From assembly GCA_025356085.1 (NCBI GenBank), contig JANXUV010000044.1, positions 1 through 57,203 of the forward strand: a stretch of DNA of 57,203 nt, written 5' to 3'. The number at the start of each line of letters is the position of its first letter. The stretch's first letter is position 1. The notes beneath the pieces are model-generated. The model searched no databases and was not told the origin of the DNA. It saw nothing but the letters and a program-made list of their open reading frames with translations. This stretch comes from Betaproteobacteria bacterium (lineage in GTDB: Bacteria; Pseudomonadota; Gammaproteobacteria; Burkholderiales; SG8-39). Shown piece after piece: positions 33,215 through 42,130 of this stretch. The position numbers and the translations under genes were made by a program.

Positions 33215-35668
33215 ATGGCCGGCCTGACCGAGGCCGCTGCTGCTGCAGCGCTGGTGCGCTATGGGCCCAACCGGCTAGAGGCAGAGGGCCGCACTCCGCT
33301 GCTGATCGAGCTGTTGCGTCGTTTCCGCAATCCGCTGATCCTGATGTTGGTGGCCGCCGCAGCGATCTCGGCGCTCACCGGCGACGCGGTCAGCGCCGGG
33401 ATCATCACGGTGATGATCGCCATCAGTGTGGTTCTGGACCTGGTCCAGGAACGCAACGCGGGCGACGCGGTCGAGCGCCTGCGGGCGATGGTGCGCGTGA
33501 CCTCGCGCGTGCGCAGGGGCGGCGTCGAGCGCGAAGTGCCGGTGGCCGACATCGTTCCCGGCGACATGGTGCTGCTCGCAGCCGGCGACCTGATTCCCGC
33601 CGACGGTGTGCTGCTCTCGGCGCACGACCTCTACGTCAACCAGGCAACTCTCACCGGGGAGGCATATCCGGCCGAGAAGCGCGCCACCGGGCTGGATTGC
33701 AGCGCGCCGGCGGCGGCGGATGCGCCCGGCGCGGTGTTGATGGGCAGCCACGTGCTGAGCGGCGTCGCCGAAATGCTGGTCTGCCGCACCGGCCGCGCCA
33801 CGCTGCTCGGCGAAACCGCCGGGTTGGTAGCGGCGCGCACCCGCCCCAATCCGCTGGAAGCAGGCACGAGGGCCTTCGGCATGATGCTCATGCGCCTGAC
33901 GCTCTTCATGGTGCTGTTCGTGGTGCTCGCGAACGCGGTGCTCGGGCGGCCGATGCTCGAGTCATTCATGTTCGCGGTGGCGCTGGCGGTCGGCCTCACG
34001 CCCGAGCTACTGCCGGTGATCGTCTCGGTGACGCTGGCGCGGGGCGCGGTGCGTCTCGCTGCGCAGGAAGCGATCGTCAAGCAGCCGGCGGCGGTGTACT
34101 CGCTGGGGGCGATGGACGTCCTGTGCACCGACAAGACGGGAACTCTCACCGAGGGCCACATCGAACTAGAGCGCCACCTCGATGCCTCGGGCGCGGCGAG
34201 CGAGCACGTGCTGCTGCTCGCTTGCGTGAACAGCCGCTACGAGAGCGGTCTGCGCAGCCCGCTCGACGAGGCGATCCTGCGCCACGAGCACCTGGCCCTG
34301 GAGGGATGGCGCAAGGTGGACGAGGTGCCCTTCGATTTCGAGCGCCGCCGCGTGTCAGTGCTCGCCGACGCGCCGGATGGACGGCGCCTGCTGATCGTCA
34401 AGGGCGCGCCGGAGGAATTGCTGGAGTTGTGCGACCGCTATGAAACCGGCGGCGGCACCCGCGTGCTGCCCATGGACGCGGCAGCACGCCTGCTCGCACG
34501 CGCTCGGTTCGACGCACTGGGCGAGGAGGGCATGCGCGTGCTGGCGATTTGCTGGCACGAGGCAGATCCGGCGCGCGAAACGGCGCAGGCCGGCGACGAA
34601 GAGCGCCTGGTGCTGGCCGGTTTTGCGGCGTTTCTGGATCCGCCGCGCGCGGAGGCGCGCGAGGCGATCGAGGCGCTGGCCGCGCGAGGCGTGGCCGTGA
34701 AGATTCTCACCGGCGACAACGAACGCGTCGCCCGCCACCTGTGCGGCGCACTGGGGATCGCTGCCGGTACCGGGCTGCTGGGGCGCGACGTGGCGCGCCT
34801 GGACGACGAGGCGCTCGCCACGGCGGCGCAGGAAGCGATGCTGTTCTGCCGCGTTTCGCCCGCGCAGAAAACCCGCATCATCACCGCGCTGCGCCGGCGC
34901 GGCCGCGTCGTCGGCTACATCGGCGACGGCGTCAACGATGCGCCGGCGCTGCGCGGCGCCGACGTCGGCATCTCAGTGGACGGCGCCGTGGACGTTGCCA
35001 AGGACGCGGCCGACGTGATCCTCATGCGGCACGACCTGATGGTGGTAGTGGCTGGCGTGATCGAGGGGCGGCGCAGCCACTGCAACGTCATGAAGTACCT
35101 GCGCATGGGGACCAGCTCCAATTTCGGCAACATGTTCAGCATGGCCGGCGCGACGCTGTTCCTGCCGTTCCTGCCGCTGCTGCCGGTGCAGGTGCTGCTC
35201 AACAACCTGCTTTACGACTTGTCGGAGACCGCTTTGCCCTTTGATCGCGTCGAGGAGGAGGAGATGACGGCACCGCGTTCCTGGGACCTCGGGGCGATCC
35301 GCCGCTTCATGCTCGTGTTCGGGCCGCTCAGCTCCATGTTCGACTTCGTGATGTTCGGCTTGCTGATCTGGGTGTTCCATGCCGGACCGGAGCTGTTCCG
35401 CACCGGATGGTTCATCGAGTCGGTAGCGAGCCAGGTGCTGGTGATCTTCGCGATCCGCACGCGGCTACCCGCGCTCGCCGCGCGTCCCCATCCGGCGCTG
35501 GCGGCAGCTGCGCTCGCGGTGGTCGCCGTGGCAGTGGCGATCCCCTTCCTGCCGGCATCGGCATGGCTTGGCTTCACCGCCCCGCCGGCGCTGTTGCTGG
35601 GCGCGATCGCGGTCCTGGTGGCCGCCTACCTGCTGGTGGTCGAAGTCTGCAAACGTCGCTTGATCTGA
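33215..35668 (+). CDS. MgtA-like (P3B) cation-transporting P-type ATPase
   Basis: An 817-residue P-type ATPase. Motifs are TGEAYPAEK, GLTPELLPVIVS in helix 4 (close to the MgtA ion-site sequence), the phosphorylation site CTDKTGTLTEG, KGAPEELL, TGDN and GDGVNDAPAL, then six C-terminal helices. The helix 4 sequence suggests Mg2+ rather than Ca2+ or heavy metals. It is shorter than typical MgtA (about 900 residues), lacking the N-terminal extension. It is co-directional with the transmembrane-only ABC gene and likely co-transcribed from the Fnr promoter. The next Fnr box overlaps its stop codon. Confidence 0.85.
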   Translation: MAGLTEAAAAAALVRYGPNRLEAEGRTPLLIELLRRFRNPLILMLVAAAAISALTGDAVSAGIITVMIAISVVLDLVQERNAGDAVERLRAMVRVTSRVRRGGVEREVPVADIVPGDMVLLAAGDLIPADGVLLSAHDLYVNQATLTGEAYPAEKRATGLDCSAPAAADAPGAVLMGSHVLSGVAEMLVCRTGRATLLGETAGLVAARTRPNPLEAGTRAFGMMLMRLTLFMVLFVVLANAVLGRPMLESFMFAVALAVGLTPELLPVIVSVTLARGAVRLAAQEAIVKQPAAVYSLGAMDVLCTDKTGTLTEGHIELERHLDASGAASEHVLLLACVNSRYESGLRSPLDEAILRHEHLALEGWRKVDEVPFDFERRRVSVLADAPDGRRLLIVKGAPEELLELCDRYETGGGTRVLPMDAAARLLARARFDALGEEGMRVLAICWHEADPARETAQAGDEERLVLAGFAAFLDPPRAEAREAIEALAARGVAVKILTGDNERVARHLCGALGIAAGTGLLGRDVARLDDEALATAAQEAMLFCRVSPAQKTRIITALRRRGRVVGYIGDGVNDAPALRGADVGISVDGAVDVAKDAADVILMRHDLMVVVAGVIEGRRSHCNVMKYLRMGTSSNFGNMFSMAGATLFLPFLPLLPVQVLLNNLLYDLSETALPFDRVEEEEMTAPRSWDLGAIRRFMLVFGPLSSMFDFVMFGLLIWVFHAGPELFRTGWFIESVASQVLVIFAIRTRLPALAARPHPALAAAALAVVAVAVAIPFLPASAWLGFTAPPALLLGAIAVLVAAYLLVVEVCKRRLI

Positions 35669-35673
35669 GTCAA
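35660..35673 (+). promoter_or_regulatory. Fnr/Dnr box (TTGATctgaGTCAA) of the tandem stress protein gene
   Basis: The box overlaps the end of the P-type ATPase gene. Its centre is 43.5 bp before the GTG at 35710. TAGCCT (35695-35700) is a -10 candidate 31 bp from the centre, predicting a leader of about two bases. Confidence 0.72.
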
Positions 35674-35709
35674 AGTCCGCCGCACAGGGCGCGATAGCCT
35701 TGCCTGCAC

Positions 35710-36546
35710 GTGAGCGACTACAAAACGATCCTGGTTCACTTCGATGCGGGCAAGGTCGCGCCCGCGAGGTTCGATGTCGCGCTGGAGATCGGCGCGCAGT
35801 TCGGCGCGCACGTGGCGGCGCTGTACGCGCTAAGCGCGGTGCCGGCGCCCTCGCCCGGCTACGAAGCCACGCAGATCGTGCGCGAAGCGCAATTGCGCAT
35901 GCGCGCCGAAATGCTGGCTGCGGCGCGCCGCAGCTACGATGATTGCCTGCGGCGCAGCGGCTACGAAAAGGTCGAGTGGCGCGAGAGCGGCGTGGACGCG
36001 GTGGCCGCGGTCGCGCTGCATGCGCGCTATGCCGATCTGGTGGTGATCGGCCAGCAGAATCCCGAGTCGGCCAGCGGCGTGGACAAGGACTTCGAGCGCA
36101 GCCTGCCGATCGCGGCCGGGCGTCCGGTTCTTGTCGTGCCCTACGCCTACGAGCACCGGCCGATCGGCCGCCAGGTGCTGGTGGCCTGGAACGCCAGCCG
36201 CGAGGCGGCCAGGGCGGTGGACGACGCGCTGCCGCTTCTCAAGCGCGCCAGCCAGGTGCACGTGGTGGTTTTCGACCCGGAGGTGTCCCGCTCCGCGCAC
36301 GGCGAAGAGCCGGGCGCCGACGTGGCGCTGTACCTGGCGCGCCATGGCGTGAAGGTCACCGTGAATCGCTACGATGTTCCCGACCTGGATATCGGCGGCC
36401 AGCTCCTGTCGCGTGCCTTCGATCTCTCCGCCGACCTGATCGTGATGGGTGCCTGGGGGCATTCGCGGTTGCGCGAGTTCCTGCTTGGCGGCGTGACCCG
36501 GACCCTGCTCGAAACCATGACCGTGCCGGTCCTGATGTCGCACTGA
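35710..36546 (+). CDS. Tandem-domain universal stress protein
   Basis: A 278-residue protein with two UspA-like domains (about 1-140 and 150-278), beginning at GTG 35710. The second domain keeps an ATP-binding loop, Gly-Ala-Trp-Gly-His-Ser-Arg...Gly-Gly; the first has a degenerate loop (Gln-Gln-Asn-Pro-Glu-Ser). Proteins of this form are commonly induced by low oxygen or stress. The Fnr box upstream and the near absence of a leader are noteworthy. A 95-residue hypothetical follows 13 bp later. Confidence 0.87.
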   Translation: MSDYKTILVHFDAGKVAPARFDVALEIGAQFGAHVAALYALSAVPAPSPGYEATQIVREAQLRMRAEMLAAARRSYDDCLRRSGYEKVEWRESGVDAVAAVALHARYADLVVIGQQNPESASGVDKDFERSLPIAAGRPVLVVPYAYEHRPIGRQVLVAWNASREAARAVDDALPLLKRASQVHVVVFDPEVSRSAHGEEPGADVALYLARHGVKVTVNRYDVPDLDIGGQLLSRAFDLSADLIVMGAWGHSRLREFLLGGVTRTLLETMTVPVLMSH

Positions 36547-36559
36547 GGCGGCCGGAGCC

Positions 36560-36847
36560 ATGACTGCGGACGAGTTCGACATCAAGCGCGCGAAGCTGCT
36601 GATCGGCGAGATTTCCGATCACCTTGCCGCGTCGCCGGCGGACGGCAACCGGTACGCGGAATTGCGCGCCGAGGTGGATGCCCTCAAGGCCATGCTCGAC
36701 GGGACCGGTGCGCGCCCGGCCGCCGTGGCGGGCCGGATGAAATACCTGCATGGATTGATCGACAGCGCCGCGACCGAGCTGCGCGCCGACGGCATTCGCG
36801 CCGGCGGCTTCCTCAGCGAGATCGGCAGAATGCTAGGGCTGGACTGA
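36560..36847 (+). CDS. Small helical hypothetical protein
   Basis: A 95-residue, largely alpha-helical cytoplasmic protein that I do not recognise. It has a charged N-terminal helix (Asp-Ile-Lys-Arg-Ala-Lys), a Tyr-Ala-Glu-Leu-Arg-Ala-Glu-Val-Asp-Ala-Leu helix, and a Gly-Arg-Met-Lys-Tyr-Leu-His segment. It is 13 bp after the tandem stress protein and probably in the same Fnr-controlled unit. GGAGCC precedes the ATG. Confidence 0.7.
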   Translation: MTADEFDIKRAKLLIGEISDHLAASPADGNRYAELRAEVDALKAMLDGTGARPAAVAGRMKYLHGLIDSAATELRADGIRAGGFLSEIGRMLGLD

Positions 36848-36865
36848 CGCCCGGCGGGCGGTCAG
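36844..36865. terminator. Hairpin spanning two convergent stop codons
   Basis: CTGACGCC and GGCGgTCAG (one bulged base) can pair around a CGGCG loop. The structure includes the stop codons of both the 95-residue hypothetical (plus) and fnr (minus), genes separated by only 14 bp. There is no T-run; a bidirectional terminator role is inferred. Confidence 0.35.
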
Positions 36866-37605
36866 TGCCGCATTGCGAGGATCTGCGTCAGGCCCGCGAT
36901 GTCGCGGATGCGCACGTGTTTCTGCTGTACTTCGATCAAGCCGTCGTCGTGAAAGCGCGAGAACAGGCGGCTCACGGTCTCCAGCTTCAATCCGAGGTAG
37001 CTGCCCAGTTCGTCGCGCGTCATGCGCAGGTGGAATTCCGAGGGCGAGAATCCGCGCGCGGTAAAACGCTTCGACAGGTTCAGCAGGAAGGTGGCCAGAC
37101 GTTCTTCGGCGCGCATCGAACCGAGCAGCATCATCACGCCGTGGTCGCGCACGATTTCGCGCGACAGCACCGCGTGCAGGTGGCGCTGCAGGGACGGCAT
37201 TTCGGCGGCCATCTTCTCGATGAGCGCGTACGGCAGCACGCAGACTTCGCTGTCTTCGAGCGCGATCGAGGCGTTGTTGTAGCGGCCGGTGCCGATGCCG
37301 TCCATGCCGAGCAACTCACCGCCCATGAAGAAGCCGGTAACCTGCTCGCGGCCCTCGCCGTCCGTCAGGCTGGTCTTGAAAAAGCCGCTGCGCACTGCGT
37401 AGACCGCCTTGAACTCGTCGCCCGCCGCAAACAGCGCTTCGCCGCGTTTGATGCGCCGGCGTGCGTACACCACGTGCTCGAAGCGCGCCATGTCTTCGGC
37501 GCACAGGCCATGGGGAAGGCAGAGTTCGCGCAGGTTGCAGTTCGAGCAGGTGACTTCGTACTTTTTCGGCGCGGCGGCGGGCTTGATGGCGGTGACGGCG
37601 TACAT
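36862..37605 (-). CDS. fnr: Oxygen-sensing transcription regulator Fnr
   Basis: A 247-residue regulator with cysteines at 20, 23, 29 and 122, the same positions as the [4Fe-4S] ligands of E. coli Fnr. The recognition helix contains Leu-Glu-Thr-Val-Ser-Arg, with Glu-x-x-Ser-Arg for TTGAT half-sites. It should be active without oxygen and regulate the twelve TTGAY-N4-RTCAA boxes of this window. It lies downstream of a REC protein, a NarL-type regulator and a PAS kinase on the same strand, an arrangement reminiscent of fixLJ-fixK. Confidence 0.95.
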   Translation of the reverse strand: MYAVTAIKPAAAPKKYEVTCSNCNLRELCLPHGLCAEDMARFEHVVYARRRIKRGEALFAAGDEFKAVYAVRSGFFKTSLTDGEGREQVTGFFMGGELLGMDGIGTGRYNNASIALEDSEVCVLPYALIEKMAAEMPSLQRHLHAVLSREIVRDHGVMMLLGSMRAEERLATFLLNLSKRFTARGFSPSEFHLRMTRDELGSYLGLKLETVSRLFSRFHDDGLIEVQQKHVRIRDIAGLTQILAMRH

Positions 37606-37618
37606 GGCGGTCCTCCCT

Positions 37619-38014
37619 TCAGTGTCTGGCGGCGACTCGTTGCGCGACGGCGTCGCGTATGCCTTCGAATTCCATGCTCTTGTCGAAAAAACCGCGCGCG
37701 CCCAGCCTTTCGGCGAGCTGCCGGTACGGATAGGCGGAGAAGTTGGAATACAGGACCACGTCCATTCCGGGCGCCTGTTCGGCGAGCGCGCGCAGCACGT
37801 CGAAACCGGTGCCGTCGGCGAGCTGGATGTCGAGGATCACCAGGTCCGGTCGCGCATCCAGGATCGACCGGATCGCACCGCTGGCGGTGTTCGCATGGCC
37901 GGCGGTGGCAGCGCCGGCGAGGGCGATCATGGCCTCGAGCCGGGTGCGGATCAGCGCCGAATCCTCGACCAGGAAGACGCCCAGCGGCGCGGTTGTTGCC
38001 GATACCTGTTCCAT
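37619..38014 (-). CDS. Stand-alone response regulator receiver protein
   Basis: A 131-residue single REC domain without an output domain. Acidic pocket Glu17-Asp18 and phosphoacceptor Asp62 (in LVILDIQL) are present, with Ser/Thr and Lys (FFDKSMEF) at the switch positions. ATG 38014 is chosen over 38047, which would add a short basic leader. It sits between the kinase/NarL-type pair and fnr, and may relay or buffer phosphate. Confidence 0.85.
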   Translation of the reverse strand: MEQVSATTAPLGVFLVEDSALIRTRLEAMIALAGAATAGHANTASGAIRSILDARPDLVILDIQLADGTGFDVLRALAEQAPGMDVVLYSNFSAYPYRQLAERLGARGFFDKSMEFEGIRDAVAQRVAARH

Positions 38015-38082
38015 GCCTGCAGTGTGCCGGCGCGCGCGCGGGCGCACTATCGGCGGATGCCGGTCCGGCGTTCGGAAAATTC

Positions 38083-38697
38083 CTAGAGCAGCTGGTGCTC
38101 CATGGCGTAGCGCACCAGGTCGGCGGTGCTGCCGAGGTCCAGTTTTTCCAGGATGCGCGCCTTGTGGGTCGAGACGGTCTTCACCGAAAGGTGCAGCCGC
38201 TCGCCGATCTCGGTGGGCCCAAGTCCCGAGGCCAGCAGGCGCAGCACCTCGAATTCGCGATCCGACAGCGCGCCGTGCAGCCGCTTTTCCGATGCCAGCA
38301 GGCTGGCCGCCGCCGCGTCGCTGACGTGCACGCCGCCCGCCGCGATCTTGCGCAACGCGCCGACCAGCTGCTCGGCGGCGCTGTCCTTGGTAAGGTAGCC
38401 CGAGGCGCCCGCCTTGAGCGCGCGCGCCGCGTACTGGTGTTCGCCGTGCATCGAAAGCACCAGCAGCTTGAGCGCCGGCTTCTCGGCCTTCAGGCGTTTG
38501 ATGAGGTCGATGCCCGCGAGGCCAGGCATGGACATGTCGAGCATCACCACGTCGTAGTCATGCGCGCGCACCAGCGCCAGCGCCTGGTCGCCGCTCGCCG
38601 CCTCGCCGGCGACCTGCAGGTCGCCCGCGGCGGTGAGGATGCGCTTCAGGCCGTCGCGCACGATCTCGTGGTCGTCGGCAACGAGGATGCGGATCAT
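38083..38697 (-). CDS. NarL/FixJ-type response regulator
   Basis: A 204-residue two-domain regulator: REC (Asp8-Asp9, phospho-Asp54, Lys in YLTKDS) and a C-terminal LuxR-type HTH (Ser-Asp-Arg-Glu-Phe-Glu-Val-Leu ... Ser-Val-Lys-Thr-Val-Ser-Thr-His). Its start overlaps the kinase stop by four bases, so the two form a pair. Target genes are not evident in the sequence. Confidence 0.93.
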   Translation of the reverse strand: MIRILVADDHEIVRDGLKRILTAAGDLQVAGEAASGDQALALVRAHDYDVVMLDMSMPGLAGIDLIKRLKAEKPALKLLVLSMHGEHQYAARALKAGASGYLTKDSAAEQLVGALRKIAAGGVHVSDAAAASLLASEKRLHGALSDREFEVLRLLASGLGPTEIGERLHLSVKTVSTHKARILEKLDLGSTADLVRYAMEHQLL

Positions 38698-40013
38698 GCG
38701 GCGTCGGCCTCCTGCGCCAAGGCGCGCACCGGCGCCCTGGCCCGCAGCCGGGTGCCGCCGCGCGGCGCACGCACCACCTCCAGCGAGCCGCCGAGATAGG
38801 CCATGCGCTCGCGCATGCCTTTCAGGCCGAGCGAGCGGCCCTTGGCCAGATCTTCCGCGGCGACGCCCTTGCCGTCGTCTTCAACCTCGAGCAGGAGCAT
38901 GCCGTCGTCGATGGCGAGGACCACCCACACGTTTTTCGCGCCGGAGTGCCGCGCGATGTTGGTGAGCGATTCCTGCAGCGCACGATAGATCGCGGTGGCG
39001 ATGCCGCCGTCCAGGCCGGCGAAAGCGCTGCCGCCGGCCAGCTTCATTTCGCAGCGCACGCCGGCGCGGCGCGCGAAATCGTCCACCAGCCAGCTGGCGG
39101 CGTCGGCGAGGCCGAGGTCGTCGAGCATCAGCGGCCGCAGATCGGCGGCGATGCGCCGCGTCGAGCTGACGGTCTGCTCGAGCATGGCGTGCATCTGGCC
39201 GGCCTTCTGGGCGACCTCCACATCGCCGGAAGGCAGCCGCTGGCGCAGCCAGGAGAGGTCCATCTTGAGGGCGGTCAGCAGCTGGCCGAGTTCGTCGTGC
39301 AGCTCGCGCGCGATGCGCGTCTTCTCCTCCTCGCGCGCGTCCTGCACGCGTGCCGACAGGTCGCGCAGTTCCTGCTGCGAGCGCTTCAGGGTGTCCTCGG
39401 ACTGCTTGCGCAGGGTGATGTCGCGCAGGATCACGGTGTAGTAGTGATGGCCGCCCTCGCTCGCATGCGAGATGGAGGCCTCGATCGGGAATTCTCTGCC
39501 GTCGGCGTGCAGGCCCCACAGCGTGGTGACGTCGCCCATGCGGCGGCTGGTGACTCCGGTACGTCCGAACTTCTCGACGTGGTCGTGGTGCGCGGCGCGG
39601 AAGCGCTGCGGAATGAAACGGTCGAGCGAGGCGCCCAGCGCGTCCTCGCGGCGGCAGCCGAAGACCTGTTCGGCCGCGCGGTTGAACAGCACGATCCGCT
39701 GCGCCTCGTCGATGGTGATCAAGGCGTCCATTGCGGAATCAACGATGCCGGCAAGGCGCGCTTCGCTGACCAGGCTGCGCTGGTCGGCCATCATCACTTC
39801 GCGCACGGCCACCAGCACGCCCAATCCAACCGCGACGACATCGGCGATGACCGCGGCGCCCAGCATCCAGGGCGATTCGACGCCGCGCGCGACCGCGATC
39901 ACGTTGACCACCAGCAGGGCGCCCAGCATGGCGGCGCCCGCGGCGATCGCCGCCGGGCTGTGGAAGAAGCTCTGTTTGACCGAGGTCAAAGGGTCCTTTT
40001 CCCTTGCGCTCAA
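38694..40013 (-). CDS. PAS-domain sensor histidine kinase (HisKA_3 type)
   Basis: A 439-residue kinase with two N-terminal membrane helices (about 20-42 and 50-70), a PAS domain (88-202) and a HisKA_3/HATPase core. The phosphorylated histidine is His239 in RIARELHDELGQ; the N-box is QESLTNIARHS and G1 is VEDDGKG. The PAS resembles FixL in its spacing: His142-His143-Asp sits where FixL has its haem ligand His-Asp, but the distal Arg equivalent is Thr. Haem binding is thus possible but unproven. The 5' end contains the Fnr box of hemN. Confidence 0.88.
   Translation of the reverse strand: MSAREKDPLTSVKQSFFHSPAAIAAGAAMLGALLVVNVIAVARGVESPWMLGAAVIADVVAVGLGVLVAVREVMMADQRSLVSEARLAGIVDSAMDALITIDEAQRIVLFNRAAEQVFGCRREDALGASLDRFIPQRFRAAHHDHVEKFGRTGVTSRRMGDVTTLWGLHADGREFPIEASISHASEGGHHYYTVILRDITLRKQSEDTLKRSQQELRDLSARVQDAREEEKTRIARELHDELGQLLTALKMDLSWLRQRLPSGDVEVAQKAGQMHAMLEQTVSSTRRIAADLRPLMLDDLGLADAASWLVDDFARRAGVRCEMKLAGGSAFAGLDGGIATAIYRALQESLTNIARHSGAKNVWVVLAIDDGMLLLEVEDDGKGVAAEDLAKGRSLGLKGMRERMAYLGGSLEVVRAPRGGTRLRARAPVRALAQEADAA
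39976..39989 (+). promoter_or_regulatory. Fnr/Dnr box (TTGACcgagGTCAA) of hemN
   Basis: The operator lies inside the 5' coding end of the divergent kinase gene. Its centre is 42.5 bp before the hemN ATG (40025). CAAAGT (40011-40016) is the -10 candidate at the class II spacing, which would start transcription at the ATG. Confidence 0.72.
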
Positions 40014-40024
40014 AGTATCCCGAG

Positions 40025-41431
40025 ATGCATTCCCTCGCCTCCGAATTGGTGATCGATCCGGCGCTGATCCGCAAGTACGACGCCAGCGGACCGCGCTATA
40101 CGTCGTACCCGACCGCCGACCGCTTCGTCGATGCGTTCGGCGAAGACAGCTTCCGGCAATGGCTGGGCCGCAGGAACATCGGCGGTATTGCCCAGCCGCT
40201 GTCAGTCTACGTACATCTGCCGTTTTGCAGCAGCGTCTGCTACTACTGCGGATGCAACAAGGTCGTGACGCGCGACCATTCCAGATCTGCCAAGTATATC
40301 AAGTACTTGGAGAAGGAATTGGCCATGCTGGGCGGCCTGCTGGGCGCGCCGGACGCGCGCGAGCGCCGCATCGGCCAGCTGCATTGGGGCGGCGGCACGC
40401 CGACCTTCCTCGCCGATGAAGAGATGGCGGCAGTGATGCGCATGCTCGATACGCAATTCACGCGGGAGGAGGGTGCCGAAGTCTCGATCGAGGTGGATCC
40501 GCGCGCCGCCGAGGCCGGGCGCATCGCGTTTCTCGCCGGCCTGGGTTTCAACCGCCTGTCGGTGGGGGTGCAGGACTTCGACGCCGCCGTGCAGCAGGCG
40601 GTGCACCGGGTGCAGAGCGAGGCAGAAACCCGGCGGGTGGTCGAGGAGGCGCGGGCGAGCGGCTTCCGTTCGGTCAGCCTCGACCTGATCTACGGCCTGC
40701 CGCGCCAGACGCTGGACAGCTTCAACGCCACGCTGGACAAGGTCGTCGCGCTCGACCCGGACCGCATCTCGCTCTACAGCTACGCGCACCTGCCCGCCTT
40801 GTTCAAGCCGCAGCGCCGGATCGCCGCGGCGGACCTGCCGTCGCCGGAGTCGAAGCTGCAGATCCTCACGCTGGCAATCGGGCGCCTGACGCGTGCCGGC
40901 TACGTCTATATCGGCATGGACCACTTCGCGAAGCCGACCGACGAGCTCGCACTTGCGCAGAGCCAGGGCCGGCTGCAGCGGAATTTCCAGGGCTACTCGA
41001 CGCACGCGGAAGCGGACATGCTCGGTTTCGGCGTGTCGGCGATCGGCCGCGTCGGTCCGACCTACTACCAGAACCTGAAGCGGCTGGACGATTACTACTC
41101 CGCCCTGGACGCCGGGCGCATCCCGGTGCAGCGCGGCATCGAGCTCACGGCGGACGACCTGCTGCGCCGTGCAGTGATTCAGTCGCTGACCTGCCATTTC
41201 CGCGTTTCCATCGAGTCGATCGAGATCGCGTACCTGATCGACTTCGCGCGCTATTTCGCCGACGAGCTCGCCGACCTGCGCAGGCTGGAAGCCGACGGGC
41301 TGGTCGGGCTGGAGCCGGACTGGATCATCGTCACGCCGCGCGGAAGAATGCTGGTGCGCACGGTGTGCATGGTGTTCGACAAGTACCTGCGCGCGCGCCA
41401 GCAGGTCGCGGCGTATTCGAAGGTGATCTGA
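40025..41431 (+). CDS. hemN: Oxygen-independent coproporphyrinogen III oxidase
   Basis: A 468-residue radical SAM enzyme that makes protoporphyrinogen IX without oxygen. The cluster motif is Cys-Ser-Ser-Val-Cys-Tyr-Tyr-Cys-Gly-Cys (CX3CX2C), preceded by GPRYTSYPTADRF and followed by HWGGGTPTFL. Length fits HemN rather than HemW. I start it at ATG 40025; an upstream TTG at 40004 would precede the Fnr-predicted transcription start. HemN is a classic Fnr target. Confidence 0.95.
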   Translation: MHSLASELVIDPALIRKYDASGPRYTSYPTADRFVDAFGEDSFRQWLGRRNIGGIAQPLSVYVHLPFCSSVCYYCGCNKVVTRDHSRSAKYIKYLEKELAMLGGLLGAPDARERRIGQLHWGGGTPTFLADEEMAAVMRMLDTQFTREEGAEVSIEVDPRAAEAGRIAFLAGLGFNRLSVGVQDFDAAVQQAVHRVQSEAETRRVVEEARASGFRSVSLDLIYGLPRQTLDSFNATLDKVVALDPDRISLYSYAHLPALFKPQRRIAAADLPSPESKLQILTLAIGRLTRAGYVYIGMDHFAKPTDELALAQSQGRLQRNFQGYSTHAEADMLGFGVSAIGRVGPTYYQNLKRLDDYYSALDAGRIPVQRGIELTADDLLRRAVIQSLTCHFRVSIESIEIAYLIDFARYFADELADLRRLEADGLVGLEPDWIIVTPRGRMLVRTVCMVFDKYLRARQQVAAYSKVI

Positions 41432-41433
41432 CC

Positions 41434-42120
41434 GTGCAAGGCCTCGCCATCGCGATGCTCGCCGCCGGTCTCGCCTCCGGCGTGCACTGCGTCGCCATGT
41501 GCGGCGGCATCGTCACGGCCTTCGACGCGAGGAAGACGATACCGATCCGCGAGCAGGGCGTCTGGGCCAGGCGCTTCGCGTTCAATGCCGGCCGCATCTC
41601 CACCTATGTCGCGGCCGGTGCCATCGCCGGCAGCCTGGGCGCCGCCGCCTACGCCGCGGGCGTGCTGCCCGCGCAGGAAACCCTGCAGGTCACCGTCAAT
41701 TTGATGCTCGTCTTCGTCGGCCTGTATCTGGCGGGCGCGGCAGGCACGCTGTCTCGCCTCGAGGCGCTGGGCGTGCCGCTGTGGCGCCGGCTTCAGCCGC
41801 TCGCTGCGCGCCTGCTGCCGGCGCGCACCCCGCTGCAGGGCTACGCCGCCGGGCTGGTCTGGGGTTGGCTTCCCTGCGCCATGGTGTATGCCGCGCTGTT
41901 CGCCGCGGCAGCCGCCGGCGGCGCGGCGCGCGGCGCGCTCGCCATGGCCACCTTCGGACTGGGCACGCTGCCGTTCCTGCTCGCTGCCGGCTGGTTCGCT
42001 GCGCGGCTGCGTGCCTGGCGGCGCGTGGCCGGCGCGCTGGTGATCGGTTTCAGCGTTTTCGGACTGGCGCAGGCTGGCGTCCTCGGCGACGGCATCCGGC
42101 GCGGACTGCTTTGCTTCTAG
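41434..42120 (+). CDS. SafE/TauE-like membrane protein of the DsbD_2 group
   Basis: A 228-residue protein with six membrane helices, starting at GTG 41434, 2 bases after hemN. The Ser-Gly-Val-His-Cys-Val-Ala-Met-Cys-Gly-Gly motif in the first helix and a Trp-Leu-Pro-Cys motif in the fourth are typical of the sulfite-exporter-like/DsbD_2 proteins often found beside cbb3 oxidase genes. A role in copper or thiol handling for oxidase biogenesis is likely but not proven. Confidence 0.8.
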   Translation: MQGLAIAMLAAGLASGVHCVAMCGGIVTAFDARKTIPIREQGVWARRFAFNAGRISTYVAAGAIAGSLGAAAYAAGVLPAQETLQVTVNLMLVFVGLYLAGAAGTLSRLEALGVPLWRRLQPLAARLLPARTPLQGYAAGLVWGWLPCAMVYAALFAAAAAGGAARGALAMATFGLGTLPFLLAAGWFAARLRAWRRVAGALVIGFSVFGLAQAGVLGDGIRRGLLCF

Positions 42121-42130
42121 GAGATTACTC

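Noticed and set aside
36865-38799. 644-codon plus-strand open frame across fnr and the response regulators
   Set aside because: Antisense to genes with clear motifs; composition typical of an antisense shadow.
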